From the NCBI RefSeq assembly GCF_003201775.1, contig NZ_QJJZ01000017.1:1-64000 (forward strand): 64,000 bases of DNA. The letters are read 5' to 3'. The DNA comes from Arenibacter sp. ARW7G5Y1. Lineage in GTDB: Bacteria; Bacteroidota; Bacteroidia; Flavobacteriales; Flavobacteriaceae. Under the pieces are notes generated by a model that was not told the origin of the DNA, searched no databases, and was given only the letters and a program-made list of their open reading frames with translations. The position numbers and the translations under genes were made by a program. Shown here in pieces: positions 44,377 through 54,365 of this stretch (positions are counted from its first letter, which is position 1; each line of letters opens with the position of its first letter).

Positions 44377-47300
44377 TTAAAAAGTTAAGTTTAAACCAAG
44401 TGAATATCTTTTCGTAAATGGATAAAACACATCTGAACCATTGGTGTTTTCTGCATCATATCCTCCAGTCATACTATCTATAGTAAATAAATCTTCCCCA
44501 CTGAAATAAATTCTAAGCTTGCTAATATTTAGTTTCTCCAGTACCTCTTGCGGCAGAGAATATCCAAGGGTAATGTTCTTAAATCGTGCATAAGCACCGT
44601 TAACCCTAGTGTTTTCTGAAGTTCTGTAATTCCAATATCTAGTGCCTCCTGTAGTAAGTCTTGGATATTTGGCTCCTTGATTATCTGGTTGCCAAGTATT
44701 TCCGTAGAATCTTTTTAAAGGTTGCCACCATGGCTGCTCAAAAGGAATAGCAAATGCACCCTCATAGAATACAGATCTTTTTCCAACCCCTTGAATGAAA
44801 GTACTAAAATCAAAATCCTTGTATTTTACAGATAAATTAAACCCAAAACTATATCTAGGTGCATTGGTTCCTAAATCAACAACATCTCCATCATTTCCCT
44901 GATCGTCATATAGTGAAATTTTTCCATCGCCATTTATATCTTTATATCTCGCATCGCCCACTTGTATGTCATTAGGAATACCTGTTAATTTTTTATATTC
45001 ATTTAATTCAACTTGATTTTGAATAATTCCATCCCAAACATATCCCCATATTGTGCCTAATGCGTACCCCTCTCTAGTACTGCTAATCAAGTCTCTTCCA
45101 TCTAGATCTACCAGGATGTTGGTGTTGTCACTCAAATATCCACTAATACCATAAGAAAAATCAGTAGACAAAGCCTCTGCCCATTTCAAACTAAATTCAA
45201 ATCCTTTCGTCTCTAGACTTCCAATGTTTTTGGCTGGAGGAGAACCTCCTAAAACTGAAGGTAAATTAACCCCCAATAACATATTGTTATTATTTTTTTT
45301 ATAAACGTCTAATGAACCCGATAATCTGGAACCTAAAAAAGCAAAATCAAGTCCTAAATTAGCGGTTTCCAAATCTTCCCATGTTCTAGATTGAGAAACC
45401 AAACCAGCTTCTGTGGCGCTTTGAGCCCTTTCTCCATTACCAAAGGGATATACCCCACCAATATTTATGAGTGCTATATAATCATATAGATTGGCTGAAT
45501 TTAAATTTTGATTACCTGTAGTACCATATGAAGCCCTTATTTTTAAGAAATCAAATGTGTTTAATTTTTTTATAAACCTTTCTTCGGAAGCTATCCAGTT
45601 CAAAGAAAGCCCCCCAAAATCACCCCATCTTTTTTCCGGTGAAAATACAGAGGTCCCATCTCTACGATAGTTAATTTCTGCTACGTACTTCGAATCAAGA
45701 ACATACGTTAATCTTCCAAAATAAGATCGAATGGCCCACTGATTTGCATTAGAACTATTTAGCATATTCTCGGTACTGCCTAGATTTAGACTAAGTACTT
45801 CTGTTTGGGAAAAATTATCCCTACTGGCCCAAAAACTTTTGTTTTCATTTTCTTCATGACTCGTACCTCCCATTAAACTAATATCATGCTTCCCTGCAAA
45901 TATTTTATGGTAGTCAAAATACAATGAGAAATTTTTATAAGTTGAATTTTGGTTCCAATATTGCAATTCAGTTTTGCTCTGAGAAAAGCCTGCCGGCGTA
46001 CCATTATAATTAGTTCTAGGCACTATATTCCTAAAGTGCTCGTCATTTCCAATTCTTCTATTTATTGCTGCTTGACTTTGCAGTTTTAAATCCTTGAATA
46101 TTTTATAACTTAGCTTAAAATTACCATCCAGATTTTCTCTAATACGTGTAGATTTACCAGGGTCTTTACTTGCCCATTGTTTTGGGTTTTCAAAACCCCA
46201 TTGTTCACCATAGGTATCTCCACTTAAAGTATAGACTGGAAACCATGTAAACATTTTGTTTCTTAGAGCAAATACGTTGCTCGAACCTCTTGGACCTTCC
46301 AATGTTCTAGAACGACTGTAAGAAATTTTAGATTCAAGACGTAGGTGATCAGTAATATCGTAACCATGATTTAATCTTAAATTATAGCGTTCATCAGAAT
46401 CCCAACCATCACTTAATATACCATCAACTCTTGTATACCCAAAAGATGTTGAATAATCTGAACGGTCTCCTCCACCATCAATGGAAATATTGTGATTTGT
46501 TTGAATACCGTCATCAAAGAGTATTGAATCCCAATCTACATCTTCATAAAACAAATAGGCATTGCCTCCAATGTCGTCGGGCTCTGCTTTAGCATCAATT
46601 TTAGCTAAAACTTCCTCCAAGGTACCTCCCCCTGCAAATTGAGGTATCGATCCAGAAGCCAATTTTGCTTCCCAATCCATTTCTACCCATTGTTTTATAT
46701 TAACTCTTTCCGTTAAGTTTGAAACAACATTTGTGGAATAATTGGTAGTATAAGAAAATCTAATTTTTTTATTTTTTTTACCAGTTTTAGTAGTGATTAA
46801 TAAAACCCCTCCTGCCGCTCGGGCTCCGTAAATGGAAGCCGAAGCATCTTTCAACAAAGTAGTCGATTCAATATCATTAGGGTTTAAGAGGTTAAGATCT
46901 CCTTCTGTACCATCAATTAACACTAAAGGACTATTACCTCCGTTTATGGAGGTTAAACCTCTAACATTTAGCGCATAACCTTCCCCTCCTGGTGTTCCAC
47001 TACTCCTTGTTACAGTAAGGCCGGGCATAACTCCTTGCAGGCCGTTCAACACATTTGTAACTGGACGATTTTCTAAAACTTCACCAGAAATTTGTTCTAT
47101 AGATCCTGCAATCGATTTTTTGGTTCGTTCTCCGTATCCAATCACTACTGCTTCATCCAAATTAGCAATATCTTCTTCCATAGTTATAGTGACACTTGAT
47201 TGTCCGTTCACCTCAACTTCTTGTGTTACAAATCCTAGATAAGAAATCACTAAAATAGCATCCTTACTAGCTAAATCAATTTGGAACTCACCTTCAAAAT

Positions 47301-47574
47301 CAGCTTGAACTCCGTTAGTAGTGCCCTTCTCCAAAATACTTGCACCAGGCAACGGGACGCCAAAAGCGTCCATAACTACTCCATTAATTATATGTTGCAA
47401 CTTTGAATTGACTTCAATTCCCTTTTTATTTAAGTTATTGACTATGCCTGGATTGGTGACATTGGCATGGGCACTGAGAATGATTGTTAAAATAAAACAT
47501 TCTGTGAGCATAATTTTTAGATTCAGTTTCCGGGTTAAAGGAGGATTTAATCCTTTGCGATAAAAAAATTTCAT
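44377..47574 (-). CDS. SusC/RagA family TonB-dependent outer-membrane transporter
   Basis: The 1065-residue protein has a signal peptide, then a carboxypeptidase-regulatory-like domain (INGVVMDAFGVPLPGASILEKGTTNGVQADFEGEFQID). The plug follows (EAVVIGYGERTKKSIAGSIEQISG ... VRGLTSINGGNSPLVLIDG, SIYGARAAGGVLLITTK), then a 22-strand barrel ending RYSLGLNLTF. It imports oligosaccharides with the SusD lid using TonB energy. An N-terminal FecR-interacting STN domain is absent, so an anti-sigma trigger is unlikely. The first ATG (47574) is followed by a basic stretch before the signal; ATG 47511 is an alternative start. Confidence 0.96.
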   Translation of the reverse strand: MKFFYRKGLNPPLTRKLNLKIMLTECFILTIILSAHANVTNPGIVNNLNKKGIEVNSKLQHIINGVVMDAFGVPLPGASILEKGTTNGVQADFEGEFQIDLASKDAILVISYLGFVTQEVEVNGQSSVTITMEEDIANLDEAVVIGYGERTKKSIAGSIEQISGEVLENRPVTNVLNGLQGVMPGLTVTRSSGTPGGEGYALNVRGLTSINGGNSPLVLIDGTEGDLNLLNPNDIESTTLLKDASASIYGARAAGGVLLITTKTGKKNKKIRFSYTTNYSTNVVSNLTERVNIKQWVEMDWEAKLASGSIPQFAGGGTLEEVLAKIDAKAEPDDIGGNAYLFYEDVDWDSILFDDGIQTNHNISIDGGGDRSDYSTSFGYTRVDGILSDGWDSDERYNLRLNHGYDITDHLRLESKISYSRSRTLEGPRGSSNVFALRNKMFTWFPVYTLSGDTYGEQWGFENPKQWASKDPGKSTRIRENLDGNFKLSYKIFKDLKLQSQAAINRRIGNDEHFRNIVPRTNYNGTPAGFSQSKTELQYWNQNSTYKNFSLYFDYHKIFAGKHDISLMGGTSHEENENKSFWASRDNFSQTEVLSLNLGSTENMLNSSNANQWAIRSYFGRLTYVLDSKYVAEINYRRDGTSVFSPEKRWGDFGGLSLNWIASEERFIKKLNTFDFLKIRASYGTTGNQNLNSANLYDYIALINIGGVYPFGNGERAQSATEAGLVSQSRTWEDLETANLGLDFAFLGSRLSGSLDVYKKNNNNMLLGVNLPSVLGGSPPAKNIGSLETKGFEFSLKWAEALSTDFSYGISGYLSDNTNILVDLDGRDLISSTREGYALGTIWGYVWDGIIQNQVELNEYKKLTGIPNDIQVGDARYKDINGDGKISLYDDQGNDGDVVDLGTNAPRYSFGFNLSVKYKDFDFSTFIQGVGKRSVFYEGAFAIPFEQPWWQPLKRFYGNTWQPDNQGAKYPRLTTGGTRYWNYRTSENTRVNGAYARFKNITLGYSLPQEVLEKLNISKLRIYFSGEDLFTIDSMTGGYDAENTNGSDVFYPFTKRYSLGLNLTF

Positions 47575-48035
47575 AATTTGTATTTTGGTTTATTATTCAA
47601 CTTTGTTTACTTCCAACATTTAACTAAATCTCTCAAAAAATTGATTTGAATTCGTCCGAGATCTACCGTTATAAGTCGCACGAAACCTCTTTATATTTCC
47701 TTCAAGACCACCCCTTCCCTTTCAAGAAGTGAAATCCCTATTTTCAAATTTGCAATGATCTACTTGGTTACTTCAAAATGGGTAAAGACATATCCTTCCA
47801 TGTAATTTTGGTATATACCTCAACCAGCATGAAACATCTTCTTTCTGGAAATGTTTTTAAATTAGATCAACATTTTCCATAACCATTTGATGCCATTCAG
47901 TTATAAAAAAATCATCCAAGGGAAATCAAAAAAGTATTGTCTATTTTTATCTCCCTTTTTCTAGTTTTGGAATCTTATTTTGAGAGTTATTTCTTCCTAA
48001 AAAATGGTTCGTAGTAATGTTATTTTGCTTTGTGA
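47575..48035. other. SusC upstream region
   Basis: These 461 bases hold no gene. On the minus strand, 47968 to 47959 reads AAAACTAGAA, the core of the 68-base element found upstream of the AraC gene and the symporter operon, with ATGATT further along. It may be a diverged third copy. No clean TAnnTTTG promoter is assigned. Confidence 0.35.
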
Positions 48036-50372
48036 TTAGTTTAGAATTAATTCATCAATTGCTATAATGCTACTACTGCCTGCCATGTGATGCCCTTTTG
48101 GTATTGGAGACGGCGTTTTTACTTTGATTTTAATACTCTTTACTTTGTTTTTCGATAATGGTATACGGTATTCAACCTTATTTCTTCCCTGTATCCCAGC
48201 TTCAGGCATGTACATGTTGCCCAAGGGGGTATAGTTAAAATCATCTATGGAGCCCGATACCTCGACTTCTGTTGGAGCATAAATTCCGGATATGGTATAC
48301 CTAAGGGCCTCAAATTTCAGTTCGTCCAAGGCTGTTATAGAGTCAAGGTATATAACCACTTCTGCATTATTTGATAAATATTGCCAAGATGGATCTTCCT
48401 GTTTTAGCCTCCCGTAGTTCAAATCGGTCAACTTGAGCAATTCCTGGGTATTATCGTTAGAATGGTCCAGGACTTTAGCTCCAGCAGCTAAATGAACAGG
48501 GAATTTTAAATTGGAAATATAGCCAACTGGCTTATCCTTTTTAAAGGCTCTTGCCTTTACATCTTTAGTTTTGTCTATTATAAATGTTCCTTCATATTTT
48601 AAAGATTGTTTAGTGGGGGTAGTACCGTCCAGAGTATATCGAATATCGAGCCCATTGACTTCCGTTTTTAATGAGATATTGATATTTTTCCCATTGCCTT
48701 CGTGGTCTATCCATGGACTGAACGCACTAACAGCATACCTAATATTTTTGGTGTCCATTCTTTCAAATTGTTTCAAAAGTCTATCGCTGAAATCATCCCA
48801 ATCTTTTTCTGAATGTTCTGTCCAAGCATTTTCTGCAATTGCAAAGAGTCTGGGAAATGTCATGTAGGTAAGCTTACCCCAATCACTTATGGATTCTGTC
48901 CACATATTTGCCTGGGTTCCTTTAATTAGTTGTGCCTCTTGCGCTGTGAGACTATCGGGAACAACCTTATAATTATAGGAAGTTGACAATAAAAGTTCTG
49001 AGTATCCCAAATTTGGTTCCAAGTCATCATGCCCTTGTTTTAGGTCTATATAACAAAAATTTGACGGGGTCATTATTACTTCGTGCCCCGATTTGACTGC
49101 ACTAATTCCACCCAGCTCACCTCTCCAGCTCATTACAGTGGCATTTGGAGCTAATCCTCCTTCATGAATTTCATCCCAACCAATCATTTTGCGACCTCTG
49201 GCATTAATAATTTCCTCCATGCGCTTAATAAAATAACTTTGCAGTTCCGCTTCATTTTTCAGGCCTTCTTTTAAGATTTTTTGTTGAGCATCAGGATCAA
49301 CCCGCCATTGCTCTTTATTGCATTCGTCGCCACCTATATGTATATAATCAAAGGGAAACAGGTCCATCACTTCATTTAACATATTTTCCGCAAACTCATA
49401 GGTTTCTTCCTTTCCAGGGTTTAGTGTATTATTTCTTACCACTCCACCGGTGGCAACAGTGTATTCGGCATTGACACATCCTAATTCTGGATAGGAGGCC
49501 ACAATGGCTTGGGAATGACCAGGCATGTCAATTTCCGGGATTACCTCTATGTATCGATCCTTTGCATAAGAAATAATTTCCTTAATGTCATCTTGTGTAT
49601 AGAACCCGCCATATGTAGCTTTTTCACCTTGTTTCTGCCTTGGTCGTCCAAACCAATTGGAGATTGTTTCATCCGTAACATTGTAATCAACTCTCCATGA
49701 CCCAACCTCTGTAAGTTTTGGAAAACTTTTAATTTCTATACGCCACCCTTGATCATCTGTCAAATGCCAATGAAAACGGTTTAATTTTGATTCGGCCATA
49801 AAATCAATAACCGCCTTTACCTGTTCCACGTCAAAAAAATGACGGGAAACATCCAGCATATAACCTCTCCATTCAAACTTTGGCCTATCTTTAATATATA
49901 CTACAGGTATACCCCATCTAATAGGCTTATTTAAGTCTTTACCAAAAAACTCCACAGGGAACAATTGTTTCATACTCTCCATAGCATAGAAAAAACCTGG
50001 ACCGGATGCTGCTTTCACCTCAATTTTTCCATTCATAACATTCAAAACATATGCTTCAGCAGGCAAAGAGGAATCAGTAATAAAATTTATGTCTCCATTA
50101 TTTGAGATGGATACGATTGGTTTCCAACCAGAAAGCTTCTTAAACCTAGTTAAAATCCTATCAACAATTTTCAGTTGCTCTTCATTTTCCACTGCTATTT
50201 TTGTATTTGAATCAAACTCAAAATACCCCTCTCCAATAACTTGTTCTTGCGGTTTTGGAATAACAGCAACTTCACCTACTCTCAACTCCTTATCCGTACA
50301 AGAGATAAATAAAAACAGGTAGATAAAGCAATTTTTTAAAGCCTTTATAAGGTCAACTTCTTTACCACACAT
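48036..50372 (-). CDS. Beta-N-acetylhexosaminidase (GH20) lipoprotein
   Basis: This enzyme removes terminal GlcNAc or GalNAc from glycans. It has 778 residues with a lipoprotein signal (YLFLFISC, Cys25). An N-terminal GH20b domain (to about residue 165) precedes the TIM barrel, with RGYMLDVSRHFF, NRFHWHLTDDQGWRIEIKSFP, IPEIDMPGHSQA and the catalytic Asp349-Glu350 pair in HIGGDE. A C-terminal domain with DIRYTLDGTTPT is a CHB_HEX_C type, followed by a discoidin-like end. Its start is divergent from the AraC gene, with the conserved 68-base element between them. It points to an N-acetylhexosamine-containing substrate. Confidence 0.94.
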   Translation of the reverse strand: MCGKEVDLIKALKNCFIYLFLFISCTDKELRVGEVAVIPKPQEQVIGEGYFEFDSNTKIAVENEEQLKIVDRILTRFKKLSGWKPIVSISNNGDINFITDSSLPAEAYVLNVMNGKIEVKAASGPGFFYAMESMKQLFPVEFFGKDLNKPIRWGIPVVYIKDRPKFEWRGYMLDVSRHFFDVEQVKAVIDFMAESKLNRFHWHLTDDQGWRIEIKSFPKLTEVGSWRVDYNVTDETISNWFGRPRQKQGEKATYGGFYTQDDIKEIISYAKDRYIEVIPEIDMPGHSQAIVASYPELGCVNAEYTVATGGVVRNNTLNPGKEETYEFAENMLNEVMDLFPFDYIHIGGDECNKEQWRVDPDAQQKILKEGLKNEAELQSYFIKRMEEIINARGRKMIGWDEIHEGGLAPNATVMSWRGELGGISAVKSGHEVIMTPSNFCYIDLKQGHDDLEPNLGYSELLLSTSYNYKVVPDSLTAQEAQLIKGTQANMWTESISDWGKLTYMTFPRLFAIAENAWTEHSEKDWDDFSDRLLKQFERMDTKNIRYAVSAFSPWIDHEGNGKNINISLKTEVNGLDIRYTLDGTTPTKQSLKYEGTFIIDKTKDVKARAFKKDKPVGYISNLKFPVHLAAGAKVLDHSNDNTQELLKLTDLNYGRLKQEDPSWQYLSNNAEVVIYLDSITALDELKFEALRYTISGIYAPTEVEVSGSIDDFNYTPLGNMYMPEAGIQGRNKVEYRIPLSKNKVKSIKIKVKTPSPIPKGHHMAGSSSIIAIDELILN

Positions 50373-50704
50373 AAAATTTATTTATAAACTGTTATTTTTT
50401 AATGAAATGGTCAGGGTTAATCCCGTTATCTATTAAATAGTCCTTCTTGAACTATCAAAATCACACTAAACCCTAATTTCATCCAAACTTTGATTATGGA
50501 AGGTTCTTTTAATAATATGCTCACTTCCGTAATAATATTTCAGTGTAAAACTAGAAGGAAACCAAAGTGCTATCTACTAAAATTATTTCCAATTATGATA
50601 CGATTTTTGCAAATAGATTGATTATATCTAAATATTATGGCATTATACTTGGTGAATTAAGTATATTGTGTTAGATTTTTAAAACTAAACTTGGAAGGCA
50701 AAAA
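50373..50704. other. Divergent GH20/AraC intergenic region
   Basis: These 332 bases contain no gene. They hold the first copy of the conserved 68-base element (50545-50612), which lies 93 bases before the AraC ATG and 173 bases before the GH20 start. GATTTTTG at 50602-50609 is a near match to a -7 element for AraC. Confidence 0.5.
50545..50612 (+). promoter_or_regulatory. Conserved 68-base cis element, copy 1
   Basis: It aligns with 60473-60540 over its whole length: about 56 identical positions of 69 aligned, with the same total length. Identical blocks are GTAAAACTAGAAGG, TATCTACT, AATTATTT, AATTATGAT and ATTTTTGCAA. It is a candidate operator for the adjacent AraC regulator. Confidence 0.6.
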
Positions 50705-51577
50705 ATGAAAGCACAACTAATCGGGAGGTACATTGAACCAAATAAATCGGTAAGTCTTCAAAATTACAGTTCTGAAAATTTTTTAAAAATCTGGCACTAT
50801 CACCCTGAATTGGAGTTGGATGTTATATTATCTAGTACAGGTACCAGATTTGTTGGTGACAGTATTAAAAAATTTATACCTGGGGATGTAGTATTAATGG
50901 GGGAGAATTTACCACATCTTTGGCTAAACGATAATATATATTTCCAAGAACATTCTGCATTGAAAGCAGAAGCTGTTGTTATACACTTCGACAACAAGTT
51001 GGTTTCGGGAATGCAACAAATACCAGAGATGGAAAATATTATTTCACTTATACAAAAGGCAAAAGTTGGTGTCGCCTTTAGAGGTGGAGCAAATAGTTCT
51101 ATAATTAAAAAGGCGACTGATATGGTAGAAAGCTCGGCCTATGACAGAGTTAATATCCTAATTAACATTATGGCGGAATTGGCTGCTCGAAATGATTTTG
51201 AATTATTGTCCAGTTCGGGTTTTGTTAACTCATTTCAAGGTATTCCAAAAAGTAGAATGGCTCCTGTTTACAATTATGTAATGAATAATTTCAAAGAAGA
51301 AATTAAACTTGAAACAATTGCAAAGATAGCACATATGAATCCATCCTCTTTTAGTCGCTATTTCTCTAATTACCATAAAAAAACCTTTACGCAATTTGTT
51401 AATGAAATTAGAATAGGTTTTGCATGCAAGATGTTGATGGAGTATAAATGCAATATTTCCCAGGTGTGTTATGAATCAGGTTTTAATAATATTTCAAATT
51501 TTAATAGAGTTTTTAAGGCAATCAAACAAATTAGTCCTTCTGAATATATCAAATTACATTTGAACAAGAGATTGTGA
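50705..51577 (+). CDS. AraC family transcriptional regulator
   Basis: The 290-residue protein has an N-terminal cupin-like sugar-sensing domain (residues 20-120, with IWHYHPELELDVIL and GDVVLMGENLPHLW). A C-terminal AraC DNA-binding region follows: first helix-turn-helix LETIAKIAHMNPSSFSRYFSNYHKKTFTQFVNEIR, second ISQVCYESGFNNISNFNRVFKAIKQISPSEY. It is a one-component regulator, not a hybrid two-component HTCS. Its place beside GH20 and between two sugar operons makes it the likely controller of this locus. The ligand is probably a sugar from the glycan, which is inference. Confidence 0.93.
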   Translation: MKAQLIGRYIEPNKSVSLQNYSSENFLKIWHYHPELELDVILSSTGTRFVGDSIKKFIPGDVVLMGENLPHLWLNDNIYFQEHSALKAEAVVIHFDNKLVSGMQQIPEMENIISLIQKAKVGVAFRGGANSSIIKKATDMVESSAYDRVNILINIMAELAARNDFELLSSSGFVNSFQGIPKSRMAPVYNYVMNNFKEEIKLETIAKIAHMNPSSFSRYFSNYHKKTFTQFVNEIRIGFACKMLMEYKCNISQVCYESGFNNISNFNRVFKAIKQISPSEYIKLHLNKRL

Positions 51578-51945
51578 AATAGACATGGTCCATATATCGC
51601 TACCTCTTTGGATAATGACACAATTCATAATTACAGATATTGGATCTATTCTAAATCGACCTTGCTATGTAATAAGTTTCACAAAATAGCATAAGGAGAT
51701 TATTTGTAAATAAACTTTTGGAAAGTATTGCTCCATAATAAAAGCCGGCAAGCAACATCCAAGACCGGATTATTCAAATCTTTTAAATATGCCTGTGTGA
51801 TTCTTAAATTATGATGCCACAAGGACCCGTCTATAATATCGGTCACTACCCCTTTTTGTTCCAAGCAATGGGCCAAGCTGAATTAGGCAACAGAACTAGG
51901 TATATGAAAAATGTCAATTTGCAAGTTTAACCGGATACTTAAAAT

Positions 51946-51977
51946 TTTAACCATAAGTACTGATACTTGCGGTTAAA
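51946..51977. repeat. Imperfect 14-base-arm hairpin
   Basis: TTTAACCATAAGTA and TACTTGCGGTTAAA pair with two mismatches around a CTGA loop. It lies 20 bases before a longer perfect hairpin, and both share the AACC/GGTT core. Confidence 0.55.
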
Positions 51978-51996
51978 TTGGAAGGGAGTTTGGCAT

Positions 51997-52034
51997 CCAA
52001 TAACCGTAAAAAAAAGGTTTTTTACGGTTATTGG
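51997..52034. terminator. Perfect 17-base-pair hairpin
   Basis: The sequence CCAATAACCGTAAAAAA, loop AAGG, then the exact complement forms a 38-base stem-loop. The A and T runs are inside the stem, so it could terminate transcription from either side in this convergent gap. It lacks an external T-run, so another role is possible. Confidence 0.6.
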
Positions 52035-52133
52035 ACACTATACATTGTATTATCTGATGTTTCAAACGATATGACCACCATATTGGATTAATAGGTAACC
52101 CAAAAAAAGAGAAACTAAATCAAAAATTTTTGA

Positions 52134-54149
52134 TCAATACTCAACCTCAATTATCGAATAAATATCCACTGGTGGAACATTTACGGTTATAAGGTTCTTT
52201 TGATAATCAAATTTTAGTCGCTTGCCATCTGGCTGTAAATTAATTGCCTTAGGTTTATTATTGGATTTAATCTCTATAGTTAACGAATTGGAAGGCATCA
52301 CCTCGCTATAACCGTAAACATTTTTATTAAAATGTGCCCCATCGGCATTAATTAGATGTACTAATATATTCGATTCATTTTTACCAAGTACAACATGTAT
52401 TTTTTCACTTCCAATTACGCGCACCCCTGGGGTTGGATTAAGCTTGTCCAATACATTGTTCACTATTTTATTATAGATGGGGTGCCTGGACACATTATAT
52501 GATTCTGACAGATCCATATACAAACCGGCAATTTTCCCTTTCCCGTAATCAGCTATGGTGGCAACTGGAAATTCGGTTGCAAAACGGTAATCACGTTGAT
52601 GGTATACGTGGCCAATAGTACTAGTTCCTTCCTTAGGGGTTACTTTTTGCCAATTGGTCCGTATTCCTGTAATACCATTTAGATCTTTATCCCCTATATT
52701 AAATTGTTCATGGCTGTTGGTTTCCACAAAAGTAACACCTAAGTACGGCTCAAATTGATTTACAGCATTAGCGCCCATAACAAAAAGATTTCCGCCGTTA
52801 TGTACGTATTCCAGTAATCTCTTTTTTAAAATGCGGTCATAATGGTCCCATTCCGGAATAACAATTACAGGATACTTTTCCATACGCTCATCCAGGTGAT
52901 GGTCCATCAAGATTTCAACAGAGTTTTGACCGTCCATAAATAGGTTATTAAGGCCTTCCATATTCGACCCCCATCCATATACCCCTTTATTATCTTTCTT
53001 CCAACCTTCCCCAGAATACCATAAAGCAATTTGAGGTATCACATTGCTATTCTGACAAAAAGGTTGTCGTTCTCTACAAAACTCTGCCAGTTTTGTCATT
53101 GCATCTACATCTATACTATTCTGAAACGACGCATCCCTATTTTGCTGAAAGTATACCTGAAATCCGCCCCCCATAGCCATTACTTGAGCCGCTTCCTGTT
53201 GTAACTGTACCAGCGATTTAGGACTATGAATACCTGCCGAAAAATCCAAAGGCACAAATCCCCATGACATTAAATCCCAAGGCTTCCCCTGCAAGGCAAG
53301 GCAACGAGCTTGAAAGGCAGCACTATAAACACAGTTCTGGCCTGAAACGTCTCCCGAAAGAAAATCGACATTTATATTTACTTTTTCGGGCATCATCGAA
53401 GAATAGGCCCAATTACTTGCTACTTGGAATCCAGGTTTGTAGGTATGAATTGCATCTACATAATGTTCCAAATATTGTTTGAATTTGGTTCTATTAAAAT
53501 CCAACCATTTACCATAATTTGGGTCTTCGGAATTTAATGGTACCGCATCCAAACCTGTTACCTGTAAAAAGGCGTCAACAACTTCTGGAGAATAATCAGG
53601 GCCTGTAGCCCAGCAATCGCCATCTATCCATGCCCCATCGATTTTATAATTATCGATCATTTCTTTTATTTGAGGAATCAATAGTTTATCCGAATATGGA
53701 CCTAAATAGGCGGCATGTCTAAGGTCTTTAGAGCCATCTGCATTTACACGGGCCCATTCCGGGTTACTACTAATTCCCTTATCATCCCATATGCCAGAAT
53801 AATGTACATAAAGGGGGATATTAAAGGAATTGGTCACCTCTCGCCATAGCCTCATGGGATCTTGATTGAAACTATTAGCAGAGTATCCAACTTTGGTAGG
53901 ATAGCTTGAAAACCCAGGATGTCCTTTGCTGTCAATTTGTACGTAATCGGGTTTTGTACGTCTTAAAAAATCCGCTAGGTCCTTTTCATTAAAGTATTTT
54001 CCTAAATCTTTATCATTTGCGGTGGCATGAAAATCAAAGTGAAAGCCAAAAAAACTATCTGCTCGCTTCAACTTTTGCTGAGCATTAATAAATAATGGGA
54101 AACTTATCAACATAATTCCCATAAGTATTCTACTTGTCTTGTTAATCAT
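52134..54149 (-). CDS. GHL6/GH151-like glycosidase (candidate alpha-L-fucosidase)
   Basis: The protein has 671 residues from ATG 54149 with a signal peptide (LMGIMLISFPLFINAQ). The N-terminal barrel resembles the GHL6/GH29-GH151 fucosidase group: FGFHFDFHATANDKDLGKYF, KPDYVQIDSKGHPGFSSYPTKVG, YVHYSGIWDDK, EWARVNADGS and KIDGAWIDGDCW, where Asp176 is the likely nucleophile. A middle domain (VIVIPEWDHYDRILKKRLLEYVHNGGNLFVMG) is a beta-galactosidase trimerisation-like fold, and the end is a beta domain. Fucosidase activity is inference and other deoxyhexose specificities are possible. It is last in the symporter-to-lut gene run, 217 bases after lutC. Confidence 0.72.
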   Translation of the reverse strand: MINKTSRILMGIMLISFPLFINAQQKLKRADSFFGFHFDFHATANDKDLGKYFNEKDLADFLRRTKPDYVQIDSKGHPGFSSYPTKVGYSANSFNQDPMRLWREVTNSFNIPLYVHYSGIWDDKGISSNPEWARVNADGSKDLRHAAYLGPYSDKLLIPQIKEMIDNYKIDGAWIDGDCWATGPDYSPEVVDAFLQVTGLDAVPLNSEDPNYGKWLDFNRTKFKQYLEHYVDAIHTYKPGFQVASNWAYSSMMPEKVNINVDFLSGDVSGQNCVYSAAFQARCLALQGKPWDLMSWGFVPLDFSAGIHSPKSLVQLQQEAAQVMAMGGGFQVYFQQNRDASFQNSIDVDAMTKLAEFCRERQPFCQNSNVIPQIALWYSGEGWKKDNKGVYGWGSNMEGLNNLFMDGQNSVEILMDHHLDERMEKYPVIVIPEWDHYDRILKKRLLEYVHNGGNLFVMGANAVNQFEPYLGVTFVETNSHEQFNIGDKDLNGITGIRTNWQKVTPKEGTSTIGHVYHQRDYRFATEFPVATIADYGKGKIAGLYMDLSESYNVSRHPIYNKIVNNVLDKLNPTPGVRVIGSEKIHVVLGKNESNILVHLINADGAHFNKNVYGYSEVMPSNSLTIEIKSNNKPKAINLQPDGKRLKFDYQKNLITVNVPPVDIYSIIEVEY

Positions 54150-54301
54150 ATTTTGTTTGCGTTTATTTAGATCGTCATTTAAAACATTTGAATTCATTAC
54201 TATTACAATTAATTAAGTGGTTGTTACAATGTCCATAATAGCAATTGTTTAACAAACTATTCTCTTTATTGCCATTAATCCATATTTTGCCTTGCTTACC
54301 T

Positions 54302-54325
54302 AAAAACAATAATTTTTTTGTTTTT
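54302..54325 (-). terminator. Possible weak terminator after lutC
   Basis: AAAAACAA and TTGTTTTT can pair around an eight-base A/T loop, between lutC and the glycosidase gene. The stem has only one G-C pair, so it is weak. Confidence 0.25.
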
Positions 54326-54365
54326 ACTCCCATTGTCAGAGTTCATCTTGCACCTAAGGATTTTC

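Larger units (their letters stand above)
51578..52133. other. Convergent gap with two hairpins
   Basis: These 556 bases between the AraC gene and the convergent GH151-like gene hold no credible gene. They contain two stem-loops close together at 51946-51977 and 51997-52034, listed separately. Confidence 0.6.
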
